Assembly: GCA_020028195.1 (NCBI GenBank)
Contig: JAHWYE010000047.1
Span: 1-9,093, forward strand
Length of the DNA stretch: 9,093 nt
Source: Nitrospirota bacterium
Lineage (GTDB): Bacteria > Nitrospirota > Nitrospiria > Nitrospirales > Nitrospiraceae
Reading direction: 5' to 3'
Part shown: in pieces, positions 1-6,475 of the stretch
Layout of the letters: each line of letters begins with the position of its first letter
Numbering within the stretch: position 1 is the first letter of the stretch
Notes under the pieces: model-generated
What the model was told of the DNA's origin: nothing
Database searches by the model: none
Seen by the model: only the letters and a program-made list of their open reading frames with translations
Made by a program: the position numbers and the translations under genes

Positions 1-932
1 CCGGTGACGGCGATGATCCCCGACGGGAGCAGGCTCTTCCCCCGACGCACGAGCGCCTCCACGGCGCCCTCATCGAGCGCCACCTGGCCTTTGGCGCGCA
101 GGGTGTACGCGATCCAGTGCTTCCGGCTGGTCAGCCGGCGGTCGCGAGGCAGCACGAAGGTTCCGGCGCCGGCCCCTTCAAAGACCGCTGAGAGCAGCCC
201 CGGTGTTTCTCCATTCATGATCAGCGTCGCGACACCGTACTCGGCCGCTTTCTTGGCAGCTTGGATCTTCGTCGCCATGCCTCCAGTGCCCTCGAAACTC
301 TGGGAAAGACCGGCCCGCTGCTCGATATCCTGGGTGACCTCGGTGATCAGAGGCATCAGGGTGGCGGAACGATTCCGGCGGGGGTCTTCGGTAAACAGGC
401 CATCGACGTCGGATAGCATCACCAGCAGATCGGCATCCACCAGGTGGGCAACGTCTCCGGCCAGCGTGTCGTTGTCGCCGACGCGTATCTCGTCAACGGC
501 CACGGTGTCGTTCTCATTGATGAGGGGAATGACCCCCAATTCGATCAAGGTGGTCAGCGTATGGCGGGCATTCAGGAAGCGCCGGCGGTCCGCCAGGTCT
601 TGATGCGTGAGCAGGATCTGGGCGACGGTCCGGCCCAGTCGCTCAAACGATTTCTCATAGGCCCACATCAGCCGGCTCTGGCCCACGGCAGCCGCGGCCT
701 GCTTGACGGGCAGGCTCTTGGGATAGCCCTTGAGCCCCAGTTTCTTAATACCGGACACGATGGCGCCTGAGGTGACGACGACGACCTCGCGGCCGCCCTC
801 CTTGAGCGTGGAAATGTCGTTGGTCAATCGGTCAATACTGTCCAGCCTGAGCCCCGATTCTCGGGAAGCCACCAGGCTGCTCCCGATCTTCAGCACGATG
901 CGTCGGGCCTGCTTCAGGAGCTGGTCGCGCAT
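1..932 (-). CDS. proB: Glutamate 5-kinase, C-terminus cut off by window edge
   Basis: Catalyses ATP-dependent phosphorylation of L-glutamate to glutamyl 5-phosphate, the first committed step of proline synthesis, in the cytoplasm. The 310 visible residues begin with an amino-acid-kinase fold: KIGSS at 15-19, VVTSGAIVSG at 52-61, INENDTV at 138-144, GDNDTLAGD at 152-160, SDVDGL at 174-179, and a GTGGMATK lysine loop at 215-222. A linker containing RKHWIA (270-275) leads into the start of a PUA domain, which the edge truncates. The ATG at 932 is preceded by AGGAGG about 5 nt upstream. Its first 19 bp overlap the end of obgE in another frame, so the two are probably translated together. No catalytic motif expected of the family is missing in the visible part. 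Identification is firm; only the C-terminal PUA domain is unseen. Confidence 0.95.
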   Translation of the reverse strand, partial: MRDQLLKQARRIVLKIGSSLVASRESGLRLDSIDRLTNDISTLKEGGREVVVVTSGAIVSGIKKLGLKGYPKSLPVKQAAAAVGQSRLMWAYEKSFERLGRTVAQILLTHQDLADRRRFLNARHTLTTLIELGVIPLINENDTVAVDEIRVGDNDTLAGDVAHLVDADLLVMLSDVDGLFTEDPRRNRSATLMPLITEVTQDIEQRAGLSQSFEGTGGMATKIQAAKKAAEYGVATLIMNGETPGLLSAVFEGAGAGTFVLPRDRRLTSRKHWIAYTLRAKGQVALDEGAVEALVRRGKSLLPSGIIAVT

Positions 933-1939
933 GGCGCCCTCCTCAAGGCGTCAACACGTTTGCCCAGGAAGCTGACGAGCGTGTCGAGTCCTTCCCTGGT
1001 GACGGCAGAGATCGGGAACAGTCGGAGACGGCGCCGTTTGCAATAGGTCCGCAACTGATCCAAGCGCTCCTGGTTTCCGCTGATATCCAGCTTCGTGCCG
1101 GCCACGGCGAACGGTCTGGCTGTCAGGTTGTTGCCGTAAGCGGCGACTTCCTTTCGCATGGCCTCGAAACTGACCACCGGATCCTCGGGTGCCCACTCCG
1201 AGATGTCAACCAAGTGAAGCAGGAACGAAGTGCGTTCGATATGTCTGAGGAATTGGAACCCCAGCCCTTTGCCTTCGTGAGCTCCCTCGATCAGGCCGGG
1301 AATGTCGGCCACTACGAAACTGCCGTCCTCTCCCCAGCGAACGACCCCGAGGTTGGGCGTGAGGGTGGTGAAGGGATAATCCGCAATTTTGGGACGCGCC
1401 GAGGAGATAGCCGCAATGAGCGTGGATTTCCCCGCATTGGGCAATCCCACGAGCCCGATGTCTGCCAGCAGTTTGAGTTCGAGTCTGAGCCACCGGTCCT
1501 CCTCTGCCGTTCCTGGTTCCGTCTGGGTCGGCACTCGGTTCGTCGAGGTCGCGAACTGGGCGTTGCCCCGACCGCCACGGCCTCCGCGCGCCACGATGTA
1601 GGATTGTCCCTCGGCCGTCAAGTCAGCCAGGACCTCGCCCGTGGTGTCATCAGCGATCACCGTGCCAATCGGCACGGGAATGATCACATCCGGCGCAGTG
1701 CGTCCGTGTCGGTTTGATCCTTTACCTGGGCCGCCGGGTTTGGCCTTATAGTGTTGCTGATAGCGGAGGTCCAGAAGGGTGGTGAGACGTCGCGAGGCGG
1801 CCACGACCACGTTCCCACCGTTCCCGCCGTCTCCCCCATCAGGTCCCCCGTGTGGAACGTACTTTTCTCGTCGAAAGCTGCAGGCGCCATCCCCGCCTCG
1901 ACCGGCTTTGACGAAAATGCGGACCTCATCAACGAACAT
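914..1939 (-). CDS. obgE: Obg family ribosome-assembly GTPase
   Basis: Large GTPase that binds the 50S subunit and acts in its maturation and in stress control. It has 341 residues. The N-terminal Obg fold is glycine-rich (about 1-157, with Gly-rich runs at 31-42 and 118-125). The G domain carries G1 GLPNAGKS (165-172), switch-I threonines at 191-192, G3 DIPG (212-215), G4 TKLD (282-285) and G5 SA (311-312). The G4 motif has Thr in place of the usual Asn of NKxD, a change tolerated in several GTPase families. There is no C-terminal OCT extension, as in many Gram-negative Obg proteins. The ATG at 1939 matches the conserved MFVDE start, but no clear Shine-Dalgarno sequence lies upstream; a repeat-built hairpin ends about 28 nt before it. 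The gene lies between rpmA and proB, an order common in bacteria. Identification is firm. Confidence 0.97.
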   Translation of the reverse strand: MFVDEVRIFVKAGRGGDGACSFRREKYVPHGGPDGGDGGNGGNVVVAASRRLTTLLDLRYQQHYKAKPGGPGKGSNRHGRTAPDVIIPVPIGTVIADDTTGEVLADLTAEGQSYIVARGGRGGRGNAQFATSTNRVPTQTEPGTAEEDRWLRLELKLLADIGLVGLPNAGKSTLIAAISSARPKIADYPFTTLTPNLGVVRWGEDGSFVVADIPGLIEGAHEGKGLGFQFLRHIERTSFLLHLVDISEWAPEDPVVSFEAMRKEVAAYGNNLTARPFAVAGTKLDISGNQERLDQLRTYCKRRRLRLFPISAVTREGLDTLVSFLGKRVDALRRAPCATSS

Positions 1940-1953
1940 GGCACACCAAAACT

Positions 1954-1998
1954 GTGAAGCGTGGTGCGTGAAGCGTATCTTGCGAACGACGCTTCACG
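1954..1998. repeat. Heptad repeat island forming a 10-bp hairpin between rpmA and obgE
   Basis: On the plus strand, GTGAAGC at 1954-1960 and 1968-1974 are separated by the related heptamer GTGGTGC, giving a 7-bp phase. A third copy lies inverted at 1991-1997 (GCTTCAC). CGTGAAGCGT (1967-1976) and ACGCTTCACG (1989-1998) are perfect 10-bp inverted arms around a 12-nt loop. The copy at 1954-1962 can pair with the same inverted arm over 9 bp, so two mutually exclusive stems are possible in the minus-strand transcript, the second ending about 14 nt from the obgE start. No U-tract follows, so it does not look like an intrinsic terminator. The repeat is directly visible; any regulatory role is inference. 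Confidence 0.75.
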
Positions 1999-2005
1999 AG
2001 GGACG

Positions 2006-2037
2006 AAAATCGCCCGCGTCCAACCGTCTGAACGCGG
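2006..2037 (-). terminator. Weak candidate terminator or attenuator after rpmA
   Basis: On the minus strand, CCGCGT (2032-2037) and ACGCGG (2014-2019) form a 6-bp stem around a 12-nt loop, followed by GCG and a short ATTTT. The loop is long and the U-tract poor. It might partially terminate transcription between rpmA and obgE, or be chance. No separate obgE promoter is evident in 1940-2097. Confidence 0.2.
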
Positions 2038-2097
2038 CTGGTAGAGGAGGATACCGTAATAAGGGGGAGACTGGAAGACGCCGCGTGCGAGGCCGGA

Positions 2098-2361
2098 TCA
2101 GGACGCGGATGACGGCGGATAGACGCTGACTTTTCGGCGGACCCGCCCCCCTTCGAATTTGACCACGCCGGCAAGGCGCGCAAAGAGGGTATGGTCTCGG
2201 CCAAGGCCTACGTTGAACCCTGGGAAAAACTTGGTTCCTCTCTGCCGGACGAGAATGCTACCGGCCGTGACCTGTTCTCCGCTGAACGCCTTGACCCCGA
2301 GATATTGAGGGTTACTGTCTCGGCCGTTCCGAGATGATCCGCCGCCTTTATTGGTTGCCAT
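2098..2361 (-). CDS. rpmA: 50S ribosomal protein L27
   Basis: An 87-residue component of the large ribosomal subunit whose N-terminal tail reaches toward the peptidyl transferase centre. It shows the family hallmarks: the N-terminus MATNKGGGSSRNGRDSN, the core GVKAFSGEQVTAGSILVRQRG (split across 22-42), and the GxNVGxGRDHTLFA region near 49-62. The tail is the short, unprocessed type, without the cleavable extension seen in Firmicutes. The ATG at 2361 is preceded by AAGGAG (2368-2373) with 6 nt spacing. It follows rplU by 21 bp, the usual L21-L27 pairing, and almost certainly shares its transcript. Confidence 0.98.
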   Translation of the reverse strand: MATNKGGGSSRNGRDSNPQYLGVKAFSGEQVTAGSILVRQRGTKFFPGFNVGLGRDHTLFARLAGVVKFEGGRVRRKVSVYPPSSAS

Positions 2362-2382
2362 ATCCCGCTCCTTCTCTCCTGA

Positions 2383-2703
2383 CTAACTCGACGCTGCTTC
2401 GATGTTCCTGATCCGGAGCTGCGTAAACCCTTGGCGGTGGCCTTTGGTGCGCCGGTAGTTCTTTCGCCGTTTCTTCTTGAAGACCATGATGGACCGCGTT
2501 CTTCCCTGTTGCATGATCTCGGCGTTGACGCGAGCCCCTGTGATCAAGGGATGCCCGACCACAAGGCCAGCCTCGCTCTGGACCAGCCGAACTTGCTTCA
2601 ATTCGATCTGCGCGCCCACTTCACCAGGCAGGGTCTCGACCCGGAGAACCGTCCCCGGTTCAACCCGATACTGTTTGCCTCCGGTCTCCACAATCGCGTA
2701 CAT
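2383..2703 (-). CDS. rplU: 50S ribosomal protein L21
   Basis: A 106-residue large-subunit protein that contacts 23S rRNA and neighbours L20. It starts with the conserved YAIVETGGKQYRVEPG (2-17). The basic signature FKKKRRKNYRRTKGHRQ lies at 75-91, close to the family C-terminus. Length is typical of the family. The ATG at 2703 has only a modest purine-rich GGGAAG upstream. It is the first gene of the rplU-rpmA-obgE-proB block, with a promoter about 30-55 bp upstream, so the leader is too short for an elaborate autoregulatory structure. Confidence 0.98.
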   Translation of the reverse strand: MYAIVETGGKQYRVEPGTVLRVETLPGEVGAQIELKQVRLVQSEAGLVVGHPLITGARVNAEIMQQGRTRSIMVFKKKRRKNYRRTKGHRQGFTQLRIRNIEAASS

Positions 2704-2729
2704 GCTTCAGCTTCCCATAAAGTGTAGCT

Positions 2730-2758
2730 TTGTATCATAGCCGTTTGAAAAGTGTCAA
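2730..2758 (-). promoter_or_regulatory. Sigma70-like promoter for rplU operon
   Basis: On the minus strand, a perfect TTGACA (2753-2758) is followed after 17 bp by ATACAA (2730-2735). TATGAT (2734-2739) overlaps it but at only 13 bp spacing. Predicted transcription starts around 2723, giving a leader of about 20 nt before the rplU ATG. The -35 is excellent; the exact -10 is uncertain. Confidence 0.6.
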
Positions 2759-2836
2759 GGTGCCGGCATGTTGTTGACAAGCATGGAGACTGAGAACATT
2801 TCGTGCCCGAGGGATGTGCTGTTTGGGCGGCGCGCG

Positions 2837-2866
2837 TTGACAGAAATTCCAAGGCGCTGCTATAGT
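2837..2866 (+). promoter_or_regulatory. Sigma70-like promoter for ilvE
   Basis: TTGACA (2837-2842), an 18-bp spacer, then TATAGT (2861-2866). Transcription would begin near 2873, leaving a leader of about 55 nt before ilvE. The leader shows no terminator hairpin and no run of Leu/Ile/Val codons, so a peptide-type attenuator is not visible. With the rplU promoter, this makes 2704-2928 a divergent control region. Confidence 0.65.
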
Positions 2867-2928
2867 GGCGCTGACTGCTGCGCTCTCGACCATGTAAGCC
2901 CTGTCTGAAGCGTTCTCTCGGCCGAGTC

Positions 2929-3843
2929 ATGCTGCAACCAAGCGAAAAAATCTGGATGGATGGCAAGTTCGTCAATTGGGCGGATGCCTCGGTGCATGTC
3001 TTGACCCATTCGCTTCACTACGGGCTGGCCGCGTTCGAGGGCATCCGTTGTTATAAGGGTCGCAAAGGGTCCGCCATCTTTCGTCTCCCCGAGCACGTTG
3101 ATCGGCTGTTCGGGTCGGCGCACATCGCGATGATGCAGATTCCCTACGAGAAGAAACAGGTAGCGGATGCGATCGTGGAAACGGTTCGCGTGAATCGGTT
3201 GGAGGCCTGCTACATCCGGCCCCTCGTCTACATCGGATACGGTGCGATGGGGCTCTATCCGGGCGAGAACCCGATTCGCATGGCGATTGCTGCCTGGCAG
3301 TGGGGTACCTATCTCGGTGACGAGGCGCTCACCAACGGGATCAGGGCGAAGGTCTCGTCCTTCACTCGCCATCACGTGAATGTCGCCATGACTCGCGCGA
3401 AGATTTCCGGCTACTATGTCAACTCGATCCTGGCGAAGCGCGAGGTCAAGGCCGATGGGTACGACGAGGCGATTCTACTGGACGCGGATGGTTACGTCTC
3501 GGAAGGCTCGGGAGAAAATATTTTCATCGTCCGCAATGGACAGTTAAAGACGACACCGCTTACGTCTATTTTGGAAGGCATTACTAGGAATTCAGTCCTT
3601 CAGCTGGCGCGGGAACGGGGTATCCCTGTGGTCGAGGAGCGATTCACCCGCGATGCCATGTATGTGGCAGATGAAGTCTTCCTGACCGGCACGGCCGCGG
3701 AAATTGCGCCGGTCCGTGAAATTGATGGCCGCCGGATCGGTACCGGCAAGCCAGGCCCTTTGACGATGGATCTGCAAAAAACCTTCTTCGAGATCGTGCG
3801 CGGGGAAGATTCTTCGCACGAAAGCTGGTTAACTCGCGTCTAA
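2929..3843 (+). CDS. ilvE: Branched-chain amino acid aminotransferase
   Basis: PLP-dependent fold-type IV transaminase that converts the 2-oxo acids of valine, leucine and isoleucine to the amino acids using glutamate, in the cytoplasm. It has 304 residues, typical of the bacterial IlvE group. Landmarks are HSLHYGLAAFEGIR (27-40), the phosphate-binding Arg in HVDRLF (R59), the catalytic Schiff-base Lys158 in RAKISGYYVNS, SEGSGENIF (191-199) with its conserved Glu residues, and TGTAAEI (253-259). The ATG at 2929 has only a poor Shine-Dalgarno; the next Met (residue 10) lies just before DGKF and would lose conserved N-terminal sequence. It is transcribed alone and divergently from rplU, with its own promoter, and converges on secG. 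D-amino-acid transaminase is the main fold-type IV alternative, but the motifs and length favour IlvE. Confidence 0.94.
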   Translation: MLQPSEKIWMDGKFVNWADASVHVLTHSLHYGLAAFEGIRCYKGRKGSAIFRLPEHVDRLFGSAHIAMMQIPYEKKQVADAIVETVRVNRLEACYIRPLVYIGYGAMGLYPGENPIRMAIAAWQWGTYLGDEALTNGIRAKVSSFTRHHVNVAMTRAKISGYYVNSILAKREVKADGYDEAILLDADGYVSEGSGENIFIVRNGQLKTTPLTSILEGITRNSVLQLARERGIPVVEERFTRDAMYVADEVFLTGTAAEIAPVREIDGRRIGTGKPGPLTMDLQKTFFEIVRGEDSSHESWLTRV

Positions 3844-3853
3844 CCCCCCTTCC

Positions 3854-3895
3854 GTTCAGCCTTCAGCAGTCAGTCATCAGCTTTCAGCGAGCAGG
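3854..3895. repeat. Degenerate 7-bp tandem array (NNTCAGC)
   Basis: Six consecutive heptamers in phase: GTTCAGC, CTTCAGC, AGTCAGT, CATCAGC, TTTCAGC, and a decayed GAGCAGG. Four of the six keep TCAGC exactly. The array starts 10 bp after the ilvE stop. It resembles the short tandemly repeated intergenic heptamers reported from some bacterial genomes. It has no open reading frame and no obvious hairpin with a T-tract. Confidence 0.75.
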
Positions 3896-3916
3896 TGCTT
3901 GTTGTCCGCTTCTTTT

Positions 3917-3984
3917 GGTTTATCTGGTTTGTCTCGTTGAAACCAAAGAGACCAAACAAACAAGACGAACCAAACGAACCAGGC
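3917..3984. repeat. 9-bp tandem array with internal orientation switch
   Basis: Two GGTTTRTCT nonamers (3917-3925, 3926-3934) are followed by a CGTTGA junction (3935-3940) and then five nonamers of opposite strand sense: AAACCAAAG, AGACCAAAC, AAACAAGAC, GAACCAAAC and GAACCAGGC (3940-3984, sharing one base with the junction). The arms can pair, for example GTTTGTCTC (3927-3935) with GAGACCAAAC (3948-3957) with one bulge, or TTTGGTT (3914-3920) with AACCAAA (3968-3974). The array lies between the convergent ends of ilvE and secG. It could act as a factor-dependent or structural terminator for both, but no canonical intrinsic terminator is seen. The rest of 3844-4015 shows nothing else I can name. 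Confidence 0.75.
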
Positions 3985-4015
3985 AGATCAAGGGCTGACG
4001 ATTACAGGCTCTGCG

Positions 4016-4378
4016 CTATGGGGTGGGGGGCGTTGAAGGGCTGGCTTCGCCTGAAGGCTTATCCTGCGTAGACTCCTGTGTCGGTGCGGTCGGCTGGGTA
4101 TCGGATGGGGATTCTTTTTTGTTGAGATCAATGACGGTTGAGGAGAAGGTCCGTTCTTTCGAGAGCACCGCGAGGCCGAGTGAGGTCAACATAAAAATAA
4201 TCGCCGCTGCCACCGTCACTTTGCTGAGGAATGTGCCAGGTCCACGACTCCCGAACACGGTCTGGCTGGACCCTCCAAAAGCGGCCCCGATCTCGGCGCC
4301 CTTGCCTGCCTGAAGGAGAATGGCGCCGATCATCAAGAAGCACACGATGACATGGACGATCACGGCCAAGGTATACAT
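4016..4378 (-). CDS. secG: SecG subunit of the Sec protein translocase
   Basis: Small inner-membrane subunit of SecYEG that assists SecA-driven export. It has 120 residues. Transmembrane segment 1 is about 3-22 and segment 2 about 50-72. Between them lies the family loop LLQAGKGAEIGAAFGGSSQ (21-39), continuing to VFGSRG (41-46). A Ser/Thr/Pro/Gln-rich tail (86-120) is probably disordered and is the variable part of the family. The ATG at 4378 has GAGG (4385-4388) at suitable spacing. It follows tpiA by 24 bp and is the last gene of the gap-pgk-tpiA-secG block; secG next to tpiA is a common bacterial arrangement without an obvious functional link. Confidence 0.95.
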   Translation of the reverse strand: MYTLAVIVHVIVCFLMIGAILLQAGKGAEIGAAFGGSSQTVFGSRGPGTFLSKVTVAAAIIFMLTSLGLAVLSKERTFSSTVIDLNKKESPSDTQPTAPTQESTQDKPSGEASPSTPPTP

Positions 4379-4402
4379 GCTGTTCCTCTTTCCGTCGGTT
4401 TC

Positions 4403-5185
4403 CTATCCGGCCACGTTCTGCGCGAGGGAGATGATCTTAGCAAAGGACAGGGGATCCAGACAAGCCCCTCCGACCAGGGCCCCGTTGACCTGGTCTGATG
4501 ACAGAAACTCACCGGCATTTTCGGGGGTCACGCTTCCCCCATAAAGGACGCGGACAGGCTCGCAGGCCTCAGGCCCCCAACTGCTGGCTAAAGTGGCGCG
4601 CAGGGTTTTGTGAACCGCCGCGGCCTGGTCCGTCGACGCCGCGCGGCCGGTCCCAATCGCCCACACCGGCTCGTAGGCGATTGTGATCATGCGTAGCTCG
4701 TCCTTCGAGATCCCATCCAGGCACCGGAGGAGTTGGCCGATGACCACCGTCTCCGTGCGCCCGCCCTCGCGGTCGCTCAGGGACTCCCCCACGCACAGAA
4801 TCGGACGCAACCTGTGACGGAGGGAAGCCCGGATTTTTCGATTGATCCCTTCATCCTGCTCGCCGAAGTGTTGCCTCCGCTCCGAGTGCCCGAGAATCAC
4901 ATAGTGACAACCCAGTTCCTTGAGCATGGGGGCGGACACTTCACCCGTGAAGGGCCCCTGGTCTTCCCAGAACAGGTTCTGCGCCGCCAAGCTGAAGGGA
5001 TGAGGGACAGGCATGGCTTGGCCCGCGGCATGGAGTGCGGTAAAGGGCGGCGCCAGGACGACCTCAACGTTTCCTGATTGAGGAACCAGCTTCGAGAGCT
5101 GCTGCACGATCGCTGCCGCTTCCGCAGCGGTCTTGTGCATCTTCCAGTTACCTACGATGAGTCGTCGCGGCACAGTCCCCTTCAC
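4403..5185 (-). CDS. tpiA: Triosephosphate isomerase
   Basis: Interconverts dihydroxyacetone phosphate and glyceraldehyde 3-phosphate; cytoplasmic (beta/alpha)8 barrel. It has 260 residues counted from the GTG at 5185. Active-site residues are visible: Asn13 and Lys15 in VGNWKMH, His100 in LGHSERR, and Glu172 in YEPVWAIGTG, which continues into the mobile loop. Phosphate-binding GGSV is at 216-219 and GALVGG at 235-240. The start is uncertain. The GTG at 5185 overlaps the pgk stop (GTGA, 4 bp), suiting translational coupling, but a second in-frame GTG at 5173 (codon 5) has AAGGGG just upstream and gives a length nearer the family norm. It lies between pgk and secG in a probable operon. Confidence 0.96.
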   Translation of the reverse strand: MKGTVPRRLIVGNWKMHKTAAEAAAIVQQLSKLVPQSGNVEVVLAPPFTALHAAGQAMPVPHPFSLAAQNLFWEDQGPFTGEVSAPMLKELGCHYVILGHSERRQHFGEQDEGINRKIRASLRHRLRPILCVGESLSDREGGRTETVVIGQLLRCLDGISKDELRMITIAYEPVWAIGTGRAASTDQAAAVHKTLRATLASSWGPEACEPVRVLYGGSVTPENAGEFLSSDQVNGALVGGACLDPLSFAKIISLAQNVAG

Positions 5186-6381
5186 ACCTCTCGGTCCGGC
5201 AGCGCCACAAGGCCGGGGAGCTGCTTTCCTTCCAGGAGCTCCAGGGCTGCACCACCCCCAGTGGAGATGAACGTCATGCTTTCGGATTCGCCGGCCCGAT
5301 GGACCGCCAGTGCCGTGTCTCCTCCACCCACGATGGTCAACGCGTAGGCGTTGGCGACCGCATGGGCCATGGCAAACGTGCCGCGCGCAAACGCGTCCAT
5401 CTCGAAAACACCCATCGGTCCGTTCCAGAGAATTGTCTTCGCATTCTGCACCGCTTCACTGAACAACTTGACCGAGGCCGGACCGATGTCCAACCCATAC
5501 CAGCCCTTCGGGATTTCTTGCACGGGGACGAGCTTAGTCTCGGCTCCGGGTTCTCGGCTGTGGGCGACGACGCAGTCCACGGGAAGGTAAAACTTGACCC
5601 CGCGAGAGAGGGCGTGTTCATGGATGCCCCGTGCAAACTCCAGCATGTTGTCCTCGACCAAGGAGTTGCCGATTTCCTGCCCCATCGCCTTGATAAAGGT
5701 GAAGGCCATGCCTCCGCCGATGATGACCTTATCAACGCGCTTTCCCAGGTTTTCAATCACCTCGATTTTCCCGGAGACCTTGGCTCCTCCAAGAATGGCC
5801 ACGAATGGTCGAACCGGGTCAGCGACGGCGCCTACGAGGTATTCGATCTCCTTCTTTAACAGATAGCCGGCGGCCGCAACCTTGATGAACTTCGGAATGC
5901 CGACGATCGAGGCATGGGCGCGATGGGCCGCCCCGAATGCGTCGTTAATATAGACATCCCCCAACGAAGCGAGCGCGCGCGAGAAGGCCTCGTCGTTTTT
6001 CTCCTCCCCCGGATGAAAGCGGAGGTTTTCCAGCAGCAGGACATCGCCGGGCTTCATCCGGGCCACCAGCCCTTCGACCGCTGTCCCGATACAGTCCGGG
6101 GCGAAGGTGACCTCTTTGCCCAGCAGCCGCTGGAGCCGCTTGGCGATCGGCGCAAGGCTGAGCTTAGGATCCGGCTTGCCTTTGGGGCGACCGAGGTGCG
6201 AGCACAGAATGACCTTCGCGCCTTCGTCCACGGCGCGGTTGATGGTAGGCAGGGTGGAGCGGATACGGGTGTCGTCCGTGATCTGAAGCGCGTCGTCGAG
6301 TGGAACGTTGAAATCGGCTCGGATGATGACGCGCTTGTCCCGAAGATCGACGTCCTGGATCGTCTGCTTGCGCAGGTTCAT
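5182..6381 (-). CDS. pgk: Phosphoglycerate kinase
   Basis: Reversibly transfers phosphate from 1,3-bisphosphoglycerate to ADP, in glycolysis, gluconeogenesis or the Calvin cycle. It has 399 residues, the usual monomer length. The N-domain carries the substrate site: DFNVPL (23-28), SHLGRPKG (61-68), RFHPGEE (121-127) and HRAHAS (153-158). The C-domain carries the nucleotide site: LGGAKVSGK (197-205), WNGPMGVFE (319-327), GGGDT (352-356) and STGGGA (373-378). The ATG at 6381 has AAAGGAG about 5 nt upstream. It follows gap after 94 bp, in which no promoter or strong terminator is visible, and overlaps tpiA by 4 bp, so it is probably co-transcribed from the gap promoter. Confidence 0.98.
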   Translation of the reverse strand: MNLRKQTIQDVDLRDKRVIIRADFNVPLDDALQITDDTRIRSTLPTINRAVDEGAKVILCSHLGRPKGKPDPKLSLAPIAKRLQRLLGKEVTFAPDCIGTAVEGLVARMKPGDVLLLENLRFHPGEEKNDEAFSRALASLGDVYINDAFGAAHRAHASIVGIPKFIKVAAAGYLLKKEIEYLVGAVADPVRPFVAILGGAKVSGKIEVIENLGKRVDKVIIGGGMAFTFIKAMGQEIGNSLVEDNMLEFARGIHEHALSRGVKFYLPVDCVVAHSREPGAETKLVPVQEIPKGWYGLDIGPASVKLFSEAVQNAKTILWNGPMGVFEMDAFARGTFAMAHAVANAYALTIVGGGDTALAVHRAGESESMTFISTGGGAALELLEGKQLPGLVALPDREV

Positions 6382-6475
6382 CAGCGCTCCTTTGCCGCGA
6401 TGCGCGACCCCTGCTCGTGCCCGGTGACGCTGCGGACGATTGGCGCGGGGAACACGGTGGAGGGGGTGAAGGTCG

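Noticed and set aside
4..603. Long plus-strand open frame opposite proB
   Set aside because: Arg/Ser-rich composition typical of the antisense of a GC-rich gene, and the opposite strand has an unambiguous glutamate 5-kinase.
2774..2779. A third TTGACA in the rplU-ilvE divergent region, plus strand
   Set aside because: No acceptable -10 hexamer lies 16-18 bp downstream, and a better promoter sits closer to ilvE.
2892..2897. Start-stop ATGTAA in the ilvE leader
   Set aside because: No ribosome-binding site precedes it and such a hexamer is easily found by chance.
3844..4015. CRISPR-like array
   Set aside because: Repeat units are only 7 or 9 bp, degenerate and directly adjoining, without spacers of constant length.
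6379..6438. Small open frame starting at a GTG between gap and pgk, whose TGA overlaps the pgk ATG (TGATG)
   Set aside because: About 24 codons, no Shine-Dalgarno for its own start, and no recognisable product. It could couple translation to pgk, but the sequence alone does not support a gene.
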